DNA of 5,041 nucleotides, taken from NCBI GenBank assembly GCA_017608995.1, contig JAFCEU010000057.1, positions 1-5,041 of the forward strand, written 5' to 3'. Made by a program: the position numbers and the translations under genes. The stretch is from Candidatus Iainarchaeum sp. (lineage in GTDB: Archaea > Iainarchaeota > Iainarchaeia > Iainarchaeales > DTGL01). The notes under the pieces were generated by a model, which was not told where the DNA came from, searched no databases, and saw only the letters and a list, made by a program, of their open reading frames with translations. Positions 1 to 4,414 of this stretch are shown here, in pieces; the first letter of the stretch is position 1; each line of letters starts with the position of its first letter.

Positions 1-360
1 GAAAGCAAAGGGATGAGCCAGAAGGAACAGGCAAAAGCAATTAAAGAGTTTGAATCAAATAAAATAAATGTATTGATAGCCACAAGTGTTGGGGAAGAAG
101 GCTTGGATATTCCAGCTTGCGATTTGGTAATATTTTACGAAGCGGTGCCAAGCGAAATAAGGCACATTCAAAGGCGCGGTAGAACCGCTCGCGTAAAGAG
201 CGGCAGAGTGATAATACTTCTAACAAAGGGCACCAGGGATGAGGCATATTACTGGGTTGCAAGGCGAAAAGAACGCAAGATGCTTGAGCAGCTCAAGGAT
301 ATGAAGGGACAAAACAAAATAGCTAAGCAGCAGACGCTTAGCAGCTACTTAGGTGAATGA
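1..360 (+). CDS. hef: Hef-type SF2 helicase, C-terminal part (5' partial, separate from its nuclease)
   Basis: The reading frame is open from base 1, so the start and helicase motifs I-IV lie upstream; 119 codons are visible before TGA. Visible residues 24-38 hold SF2 motif V (ATSVGEEGLDIP) and residues 57-64 hold motif VI with the arginine finger (QRRGRTAR). The following GTRDEAYYW block is characteristic of archaeal Hef and the related Mph1/FANCM helicases. These ATP-driven enzymes act on stalled forks and branched DNA. In typical euryarchaeal Hef an ERCC4 nuclease follows in the same polypeptide. Here translation stops after a short basic tail, and the nuclease begins 1 nt later in another frame. 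The last residues, KQQTLSSYLGE, resemble a PCNA-interacting peptide (Q-x-x-L-x-x-Y-L). The helicase family is clear from sequence; PCNA binding is inference. An internal ATG at 13 is not the real start, because motifs I-IV would be missing. Confidence 0.93.
   Translation, partial: ESKGMSQKEQAKAIKEFESNKINVLIATSVGEEGLDIPACDLVIFYEAVPSEIRHIQRRGRTARVKSGRVIILLTKGTRDEAYYWVARRKERKMLEQLKDMKGQNKIAKQQTLSSYLGE
351..356 (+). promoter_or_regulatory. Shine-Dalgarno site deciding the nuclease start
   Basis: AGGTGA lies inside the last codons of the helicase gene, 5 nt before the ATG at 362, which is good archaeal spacing. A GTG in the same frame at 353 overlaps this site and has no comparable signal upstream, so ATG 362 is preferred. 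The site overlaps the helicase stop at 358-360, which suggests translational coupling of the two proteins. Confidence 0.7.
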
Positions 361-361
361 A

Positions 362-1066
362 ATGAAAAAGCGCATAATAAAGCAAAATACGCTTGCGGGC
401 TTTGTTGATAGCGATAAACCTTTAGTATTTGCAGACCACAGAGAAGCGAGCTCCGAAGTGGCAGAATTCCTGCGCAGAAAAGGAGCTGAGGTAAAAGAAA
501 TAATGCTTGATATTGGCGATTATTTAATTTCTGAGCAGGTTGTGATTGAGAGGAAAACCGCAAACGATTTTTTAGCGAGTTTGCTTGACGGCAGATTGTT
601 TAATCAGCTTGCAAATATGCTCAGCTATGAGAAGCCGTTGTTGATTATTGAGGGTACGCCTCGCGAACTTTTCTTTCTGCGTGATATAAACGCTAATGCA
701 TTGATGGGAGCTTTAAGCGCAATTGCTCTGGATTTCAGAATACCTATTCTATTCTCTGAAAGTAAAGCTCAGACTGCAGAATACATATACATAATTGCAA
801 AGCGCACCCAGCAAAAAGCAAGGAAGGAAATAAGTTTAAGGAAGAAGCCTGCGCTAGCGCTCAAGGAATGGCAGCAGTTTATTGTGGAATCCTTGCCTTT
901 AGTTGGGCCGAAAACAGCAAAGATTCTGCTAAAAAAATTTGGTTCGGTGAAAAGTGTTTTTAACGCTAGCGTTAAAGAGCTCGAGAGCTTACCAAACATT
1001 GGCCCGAAAAAGGCTAAAAAAATAATAAAAATTATCGAAGCAAAATATATTGATGAAGAGAAATAA
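362..1066 (+). CDS. ERCC4/XPF-type structure-specific endonuclease (stand-alone nuclease half of Hef)
   Basis: The 234-residue product has an ERCC4 nuclease domain at about 19-155. The XPF signature G52-D53 ... E63-R64-K65 ... D69 is intact, including the metal-binding acidic residues, so it should be active. A basic linker leads to a tandem helix-hairpin-helix domain, with hairpins around 178-193 (LPLVGPKTAK) and 209-222 (LPNIGPKKAK), which binds branched DNA and supports dimerisation in this family. This is the layout of the C-terminal half of euryarchaeal Hef and of crenarchaeal XPF. It would cut 3'-flap and fork structures, probably with the helicase encoded just upstream. The N-terminus (KQNTLAGFV, residues 7-15) resembles a PCNA-interacting peptide; crenarchaeal XPF carries its motif at the C-terminus instead. 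An alternative GTG start at 353 would add three residues and overlap the helicase gene by 8 nt. Confidence 0.93.
   Translation: MKKRIIKQNTLAGFVDSDKPLVFADHREASSEVAEFLRRKGAEVKEIMLDIGDYLISEQVVIERKTANDFLASLLDGRLFNQLANMLSYEKPLLIIEGTPRELFFLRDINANALMGALSAIALDFRIPILFSESKAQTAEYIYIIAKRTQQKARKEISLRKKPALALKEWQQFIVESLPLVGPKTAKILLKKFGSVKSVFNASVKELESLPNIGPKKAKKIIKIIEAKYIDEEK
959..976. repeat. 18-bp perfect palindrome inside the nuclease gene
   Basis: TTTAACGCTAGCGTTAAA equals its own reverse complement with no spacer. It coincides exactly with six nuclease codons (F-N-A-S-V-K, residues 200-205). A shorter palindrome, GCGCTAGCGC, lies at 851-860. It may be only a by-product of codon choice; no function is assigned. 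Confidence 0.6.
1043..1050 (+). promoter_or_regulatory. Putative TATA box of tRNA-Gly
   Basis: AAATATAT is centred about 27 nt upstream of the tRNA 5' end, the expected archaeal TATA-to-start distance. It is preceded by a purine-rich CGAAGC that could serve as BRE. It lies within the last codons of the nuclease gene, so the tRNA may have its own promoter despite the 7-nt gap. Processing from the upstream transcript is the alternative. Confidence 0.4.
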
Positions 1067-1073
1067 ACGCTAA

Positions 1074-1144
1074 GCGGCCGTGGTGTAATGGCAGCATTGG
1101 AGCCCCCCAAGCTCCCGGTCCGGGTTCGAATCCCGGCGGTCGCA
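1074..1144 (+). tRNA. tRNA-Gly (anticodon CCC)
   Basis: The cloverleaf folds by eye. The acceptor stem is GCGGCCG (1074-1080) with CGGTCGC (1137-1143), 7 bp including one G-U. The D-stem GTG/CAT encloses a 9-nt loop. The anticodon stem is GGAGC/GCTCC with loop CCCCCAA (1104-1110), and the T-stem CCGGG/CCCGG has loop TTCGAAT. The anticodon CCC (1106-1108) reads GGG. C2-G71, G3-C70, C35, C36 and discriminator A73 fit archaeal glycine identity. No CCA is encoded; ATCTTTT follows, and the T-run can end transcription. No intron is present. The oddity is C at position 33, where almost all tRNAs have U. The gene starts 7 nt after the nuclease stop and ends 4 nt from the 3' end of the convergent minus-strand gene. 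Confidence 0.95.
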
Positions 1145-1148
1145 TCTT

Positions 1149-1937
1149 TTAAAGCTTTATAAATTCAAGCTTCTTTGCTGGTGCGATTATTTCGCAGTGC
1201 TCTGCAACTTTTATCTGAAAATCTTGGAACATTATTACCGCTTGCTTAGCATTCCTTTCGAAGAAATTCAATAGCTTGCTTATTTTTTCCGGTGCAACTA
1301 CTATTGCATTGCTCTGAATGCTTGCTTCTACAAGCCCGCCCAATTCTTTAAGTGTTTCGCTGTCAGCGGTAACAACAAGCTCTGCTGGCTCCTCCTTTTT
1401 TATAAGGGTGCTCAGCACTTTTGGAAAAGATTCTTTATTGAAAACAATCCTATCTTTAAAGCCAAGTTCCTTTAGTGTATTTATCTGCTTTTTAAGCACG
1501 CTGTTTAAATAGCTCAGCTGCTTTATTTTCTTTTCCAGTGCCTTGTGTTTTTTCTCTATATCGCTTACAAAGAAGCTAGCGCTTTTCTTTGCTACTTCAA
1601 GCAGATCATGATCTCCTTTGCTTCTTTGCACAAGTATGGAAAGATCCCTTACAAGCTCTTCTGGAGCTTGTTCTTTCAAAATAACCTCGTTGAGCTTTAG
1701 AATAAGCTTGTTCTTCATCTCGAGCTGAAGCATCGCTAAGCCTTTGTCAGTTATAAAAAGCGTATTGTTCTTTCTTCTTATAAGACCCAACGCTTCTAAA
1801 TCCTTTAATGTTCTGCTCAGCGCGGCTCTCGCAGAATTTATATTGGAATAATCACCTAAAATTCTTGCTAATAAAGCAGTATAGGTGATGCCGGGCTTCT
1901 GCTTTATAATTAACAGAAGCGAATTTCGCGACGCCAT
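1149..1937 (-). CDS. Winged-helix DNA-binding protein with coiled coil and unassigned C-terminal domain
   Basis: I do not recognise a named family for this 262-residue protein. Residues 1-70 look like a winged helix-turn-helix: helices around 16-30 and 35-51 (SARAALSRTLKDLEALG), then a wing at about 52-64 (LIRRKNNTLFITDKG). Residues about 70-158 are highly charged and helical, with a probable coiled coil at 125-158 (IEKKHKALEKKIKQL) suited to dimerisation. Residues about 160-262 look alpha/beta, with hydrophobic strands such as ELVVT and AIVVAP. No transmembrane segment or cysteine cluster is seen. The layout resembles TrmB-like archaeal regulators, but I cannot show that the C-terminal domain is of that type. 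ATG 1937 is the only early start and has no Shine-Dalgarno sequence, so a leaderless message or coupling to eL44, 38 nt upstream, is possible. Its 3' end abuts the convergent tRNA gene. Confidence 0.72.
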   Translation of the reverse strand: MASRNSLLLIIKQKPGITYTALLARILGDYSNINSARAALSRTLKDLEALGLIRRKNNTLFITDKGLAMLQLEMKNKLILKLNEVILKEQAPEELVRDLSILVQRSKGDHDLLEVAKKSASFFVSDIEKKHKALEKKIKQLSYLNSVLKKQINTLKELGFKDRIVFNKESFPKVLSTLIKKEEPAELVVTADSETLKELGGLVEASIQSNAIVVAPEKISKLLNFFERNAKQAVIMFQDFQIKVAEHCEIIAPAKKLEFIKL

Positions 1938-1950
1938 GTTAATATTATAT

Positions 1951-1956
1951 AAAAAA
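1951..1956 (-). terminator. Possible oligo-T terminator after eL44
   Basis: Read on the minus strand, TTTTTT lies about 20 nt past the eL44 stop codon, within AT-rich sequence running to the next start. Archaeal polymerase can stop at such T-runs without a hairpin. The run may instead be plain AT-rich spacer within an operon. A TTTATATA-like string beside it sits only about 12 nt from the next ATG, too close to act as that gene's TATA box. Confidence 0.3.
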
Positions 1957-1975
1957 GGAGTTTTAATGGTATTAG

Positions 1976-2251
1976 TTAAGCCAAAGTAACGCGTTTCATT
2001 CGCTTCCCCAAGCTGAATACCTGCTTAGCACCGCAAACACTGCAAACAGCCACAAATGTTGGCTTCTTATTTAGTTTCTTTCTCAAAGCCACCGCTTGGT
2101 ATTTGCCTCCATAGCCAGCTATATTTGCTTCGTGCCTGCGGTTGCCTTTCGCTAATGTGCGCGCTCTCCCGCCCTTATATTCTTTTATAGTGTGCTCTGT
2201 ATGTCTCTTGCATTTTTTGCAATAACGCTTTACTTTCTTCGGCATTTCCAT
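1976..2251 (-). CDS. rpl44e: 50S ribosomal protein eL44 (L44e)
   Basis: This 91-residue protein has the usual eL44 length and layout. It has a short basic N-terminus (PKKVKRYCKKCKRHTEHT), a central basic stretch with RRHEANIAGYGG, and a C-terminal second half of a zinc finger. The four zinc ligands are C11, C14, C70 and C73. The protein belongs to the large ribosomal subunit. ATG 2251 is chosen because AGGTG at 2258-2262 is 6 nt upstream; a second ATG two codons in would be 12 nt from it. In many archaea eL44 is followed by eS27, often with eIF2-alpha further on. Here the next gene in the same direction is an unrelated winged-helix gene. The Cgi121-like gene lies 63 nt upstream in the same orientation. 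Confidence 0.95.
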   Translation of the reverse strand: MEMPKKVKRYCKKCKRHTEHTIKEYKGGRARTLAKGNRRHEANIAGYGGKYQAVALRKKLNKKPTFVAVCSVCGAKQVFSLGKRMKRVTLA

Positions 2252-2257
2252 TTAAAG

Positions 2258-2262
2258 CACCT
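2258..2262 (-). promoter_or_regulatory. Shine-Dalgarno site of eL44
   Basis: On the minus strand AAAGGTG ends 6 nt before ATG 2251. It supports the first of two closely spaced in-frame ATG codons and indicates a leadered message. Confidence 0.6.
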
Positions 2263-2307
2263 TTAAAGAAGCAAAATAAGTATATGATTTGTTGGAAGGA
2301 AAGAATT

Positions 2308-2313
2308 AAAAAA
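2308..2313 (-). terminator. Possible oligo-T terminator after the Cgi121-like gene
   Basis: TTTTTT follows the stop codon after one base on the minus strand, and the next 50 nt remain pyrimidine-rich. It could cause partial termination before eL44. No hairpin is evident. A weak CATATA (2281-2286) downstream could be part of an eL44 promoter, but its spacing would leave almost no leader for the observed Shine-Dalgarno site. Confidence 0.3.
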
Positions 2314-2314
2314 G

Positions 2315-2839
2315 CTATTCAATTAATCTGGAAAGAGCCTGCTTTTCAAGTATCGCCAACTTAAGCGCTTCATCCTTTTTATAACCCTTGTACGCGTGCA
2401 ACCAATCTATATTGTAAAGCGCTGCAAGCTTTTTCGTGTTGGGCTTTAATGCAAATTCTTTTTCTTTGAAGCCTGAATTTATTGCGCAGCTAAGCATCCT
2501 TTTTAATTTAGCTTTATTCTCTGAAGCAGCTACAAGGAAATATTGTTTATCCTTTCGCGCAACAATCTTCAAAGCCTCATTTATCTTCCTCGTGCCGTAA
2601 AGAAAAAGCAGGAATTCCAAAGAGAGGCTTTTTGCAATCGCTTTCTTTGAACGAAACTCTGCAAGCGCTTTTCCGATAGCGTTTATTATTTGAAGCTCGC
2701 TTACAATGGTGCTTGCCGGCACTATCGCAAATATGTCTTTCTTGGAAAACAAACATTTATTAATCATTGCTTCTATATCATTAATATTAGCGGTGCCTTT
2801 TTTTAGCGCAATATTTAAGCTCTTGGCATCGCGAACCAT
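2315..2839 (-). CDS. cgi121: KEOPS complex subunit Cgi121-like protein
   Basis: The 174-residue product matches the Cgi121 pattern. A strand-helix segment at about 37-60 (FAIVPASTIVSELQIINAIG) is followed by the family's most conserved block at 65-97, where SLSLEFLLFLYGTRKINEAL parallels the usual S-x-x-x-E-[FI]-L-x-x-x-[SG]-G-x-R-Q-I-x-x-A-[IL]. A hydrophobic strand follows (QYFLVAA), then a helical C-terminus. Cgi121 binds Bud32 and delivers tRNA to KEOPS, which with Kae1 makes the t6A37 modification on ANN-decoding tRNAs. The other subunits (Kae1, Bud32, Pcc1) are not in this window. The protein is somewhat longer than the roughly 150 residues common in archaea. ATG 2839 has no clear Shine-Dalgarno site. 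A TTAAAAA about 25 nt upstream fits a leaderless transcript. The assignment rests on recalled family motifs, not an alignment. Confidence 0.82.
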   Translation of the reverse strand: MVRDAKSLNIALKKGTANINDIEAMINKCLFSKKDIFAIVPASTIVSELQIINAIGKALAEFRSKKAIAKSLSLEFLLFLYGTRKINEALKIVARKDKQYFLVAASENKAKLKRMLSCAINSGFKEKEFALKPNTKKLAALYNIDWLHAYKGYKKDEALKLAILEKQALSRLIE

Positions 2840-2885
2840 AATAAGCTTTTCTCTGCAAAGTTTTTAATCCTTAACAGGTGATCCT
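2840..2885. promoter_or_regulatory. Divergent promoter region, Cgi121-like gene / eS8
   Basis: Only 46 nt separate the two divergent start codons. TTTTTAA at 2861-2867 reads TTAAAAA on the minus strand, centred about 25 nt before the Cgi121 ATG; that is consistent with leaderless transcription. For eS8, AGGTGAT at 2876-2882 is a ribosome binding site 3 nt before ATG 2886. Its TATA box would then have to lie near 2845-2855, at or inside the start of the divergent gene, where only a weak ATAATAAGC is seen. The two promoters probably overlap. Confidence 0.45.
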
Positions 2886-3290
2886 ATGGCTGAATATCGC
2901 ATGAAATCCAAAAGAAAGCCAAGTGGTGGCTTGAGGCATTCATTGCGAAGATGCAATAAAAAGCTTGCTTGGAAGGGGAATCCGCCTACACACACAAAGC
3001 TCGATAAGGAAGAAAAGCGCGAGGTTGTAAGAGCCAGAGGCGACAATATAAAGGTTAAGCTTAAGAAAGCCGCTAAGGCAGTAGTTTCTGCTGGTGGCAA
3101 AGCAATTGTCGCACCAATAAGAACGATAATTGAGAATAGGGCAGATAGGCAGTTCGCAAGGCGCAATATAATAACTAAGGGCGCGGTAATAGAGGTTGAA
3201 CTTAAAGGCAAACAGGCAAAAGCAGTTGTAACTAGCAGGCCCAGTCAATGCGGAGTGGTGCAAGCAAAGCTGCTTGAAGAGGCAAAGTAG
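2886..3290 (+). CDS. rps8e: 30S ribosomal protein eS8 (S8e)
   Basis: The 134-residue product has the archaeal eS8 landmarks in order: an N-terminal SKRKPSGGLRH stretch (R-R-K-P-[ST]-G-G-L motif), a central VVRARGDNIKVKL, then IIENRADRQFARRNIITKGAVIE, and a C-terminus with VTSRPSQCGVVQAKLLEE. The length is normal for archaea and the protein is strongly basic in its first half. It belongs to the small ribosomal subunit. ATG 2886 is supported by AGGTGAT ending 3 nt before it. A second in-frame ATG six codons later would cut the conserved N-terminus. The gene is divergent from the Cgi121-like gene and appears monocistronic, because T-runs follow at once and a separate promoter precedes TFB. Confidence 0.97.
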   Translation: MAEYRMKSKRKPSGGLRHSLRRCNKKLAWKGNPPTHTKLDKEEKREVVRARGDNIKVKLKKAAKAVVSAGGKAIVAPIRTIIENRADRQFARRNIITKGAVIEVELKGKQAKAVVTSRPSQCGVVQAKLLEEAK

Positions 3291-3328
3291 TTTTTTATCT
3301 CATTTTCGCCTGATTTTTTGAGATTTTT
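3291..3328 (+). terminator. T-rich terminator after eS8
   Basis: Three T-runs follow the stop codon directly: TTTTTT at 3291-3296, TTTTTT at 3314-3319 and TTTTT at 3324-3328. ATCTCA (3297-3302) and TGAGAT (3319-3324) could form a 6-bp stem with a 16-nt loop just before the last run, but this hairpin is weak. The T-runs alone fit archaeal intrinsic termination. Confidence 0.6.
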
Positions 3329-3335
3329 GAATGTA

Positions 3336-3351
3336 CCGAAAGGTTTAAATA
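3336..3351 (+). promoter_or_regulatory. BRE/TATA promoter of TFB
   Basis: CCGAAAGG (3336-3343) directly precedes TTTAAATA (3344-3351), a near-consensus archaeal BRE plus TATA box. The predicted start near 3372 gives a leader of about 85 nt before the TFB ATG. It is the clearest promoter in the window. Confidence 0.8.
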
Positions 3352-3371
3352 TGAGAAAGGCAGCAGTTAAT

Positions 3372-3379
3372 TATATAAA
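3372..3379 (+). promoter_or_regulatory. Possible second TATA box upstream of TFB
   Basis: TATATAAA sits about 28 nt downstream of the first TATA box. If used, transcription would start near 3401 and shorten the leader to about 58 nt. It has no clear BRE, and it coincides with the predicted start region of the first promoter, so it may be an AT-rich initiator instead. Confidence 0.35.
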
Positions 3380-3458
3380 GGTATGCTTTTTTTCTGAACA
3401 AACTTGGAGAGGCTTGCTCTTTGCGTCCTAAATTTTAATTTGTAAGGAAGGTGGTTGT

Positions 3459-4367
3459 ATGACTATAACTAAGTGCCCAGAATGTGGTTCTAAAAAGATT
3501 AGGAAGGATGAATCAAGAGGCGAGATAATCTGCCAGAAGTGCGGATTGGTGATTACAGAGGATATGGTTGACCTAGGTAAGGAATGGCGTTCCTTTGATT
3601 CAGATCAGTTTGAACAGCGCGCTCGCACGGGTTCACCAAAGAAGTACGTAAAGCTCAATAAAGGCTTAGTAACCATGATAGACCGCAAGGGCAGAGATTT
3701 GCGCGGCAATAAGCTTTCCAGTGCAGGCAAAGCGCAAATGTATAGGCTTATAAAGTGGCATAAAAGAGCTTCTGTAAGCTCTTCGATGGAGAGAAACCTC
3801 AGCATTGCTTTGACTGAAATGCGCAGAATTGCTAGCTACTTAAACATTCCAGAATCTTTGGTTGAGGCAGCAGCTTTGCTTTACAGAAAGACTGTGGAAA
3901 AAGGCCTTATTAGGGGCAGACTTATTGAGGCTGTAGTTGCTGCAATTCTCTATGCGGTATGCAGAACTTATCAGGTGCCAAGAACGCTCAACGAGATGGC
4001 TGAAGCTTCCGGGCTTACTAAGAAGGAGATTGGCAGAACATATAGATTCTTAGTAAGGGAGCTTAAGCTTGACGTGCCGCTTACAAACCCAATACACTAC
4101 ATCCCAAGGTTTGCTACTGAGCTTAATTTGAGTGGTGAAGTGCAGGAGAAAGGCCGCGAGATTATAGAAAAGGCAATAAAGAAGGGTCTTATAAGCGGTC
4201 GCGGCCCTACTGGCGTTGCTGCAGCAGCAGTGTATATTGCGAGCTTGCTTATGGGCGAGCGCAGAACTCAGAAAGAAGTGGCTAATGTTGCAGGCGTCAC
4301 AGAGGTAACTATTCGTAACAGATACCGCGAACTGAAGAAGGAGCTCGGTATAGAGGTAGCAGCTTAA
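3459..4367 (+). CDS. tfb: Transcription initiation factor TFB (TFIIB homologue)
   Basis: This 302-residue protein has normal TFB length. The N-terminal zinc ribbon has C6-x2-C9 and C25-x2-C28, which docks RNA polymerase. The linker has RSFDSDQFEQRARTGSP (residues 44-60), and the B-reader/linker follows (NKGLVTMID at 67-75, GNKLSS at 83-88). Two cyclin-like repeats follow at about 105-195 and 205-300; the second ends in the BRE-recognising helix-turn-helix (VTEVTIRNRYRELKKEL). The protein binds TBP-TATA-BRE complexes and recruits polymerase. The B-reader differs from the usual H-D-x-G-L-[ST]-T by reading L-N-K-G-L-V-T. ATG 3459 is supported by GGAAGGTGG at 3446-3454, 4 nt upstream. No intein is present. 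The gene seems to be its own transcription unit, with a good promoter and a strong terminator-like hairpin. Confidence 0.97.
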   Translation: MTITKCPECGSKKIRKDESRGEIICQKCGLVITEDMVDLGKEWRSFDSDQFEQRARTGSPKKYVKLNKGLVTMIDRKGRDLRGNKLSSAGKAQMYRLIKWHKRASVSSSMERNLSIALTEMRRIASYLNIPESLVEAAALLYRKTVEKGLIRGRLIEAVVAAILYAVCRTYQVPRTLNEMAEASGLTKKEIGRTYRFLVRELKLDVPLTNPIHYIPRFATELNLSGEVQEKGREIIEKAIKKGLISGRGPTGVAAAAVYIASLLMGERRTQKEVANVAGVTEVTIRNRYRELKKELGIEVAA

Positions 4368-4391
4368 AGCTGCTATCTTTTTACTATTTTT
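4355..4391 (+). terminator. Hairpin plus T-tract terminator overlapping the TFB stop codon
   Basis: TAGCAGCT (4357-4364) and AGCTGCTA (4368-4375) form an 8-bp perfect stem whose 3-nt loop is the TFB stop codon TAA. The outer pairs G4356-T4376 (wobble) and G4355-C4377 extend it to 10 bp. TTTTT (4378-4382) follows at once and a second TTTTT is at 4387-4391. This is the shape of a bacterial-type intrinsic terminator, and the T-tracts alone suit archaeal termination. Confidence 0.7.
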
Positions 4392-4414
4392 GTTTTAACA
4401 TTTGAGGGAGCCAA

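Noticed and set aside
353..361. GTG 353 as the nuclease start
   Set aside because: It overlaps the AGGTGA ribosome binding site that is well spaced for ATG 362, and it adds only three residues with no conserved role.
1938..1956. TTTATATA on the minus strand as promoter of the winged-helix gene
   Set aside because: It lies only about 12 nt before the ATG, so transcription would begin inside the coding region; it is better read as AT-rich spacer or a T-run terminator.
2864..3263. Minus-strand frames opposite eS8
   Set aside because: The plus strand encodes an unmistakable eS8 protein; the opposite frames have no family features.
3383..3397. Four-codon upstream ORF (ATG to TGA) in the TFB leader
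   Set aside because: The AAAGG before it is only 1 nt from the ATG, too close to work as a normal ribosome binding site, and so short a frame easily arises by chance.
3351..3431. A 26-codon plus-strand reading frame upstream of TFB
   Set aside because: Its ATG overlaps the TATA box, so it would lie upstream of the predicted transcription start; it has no ribosome binding site and no recognisable protein pattern.
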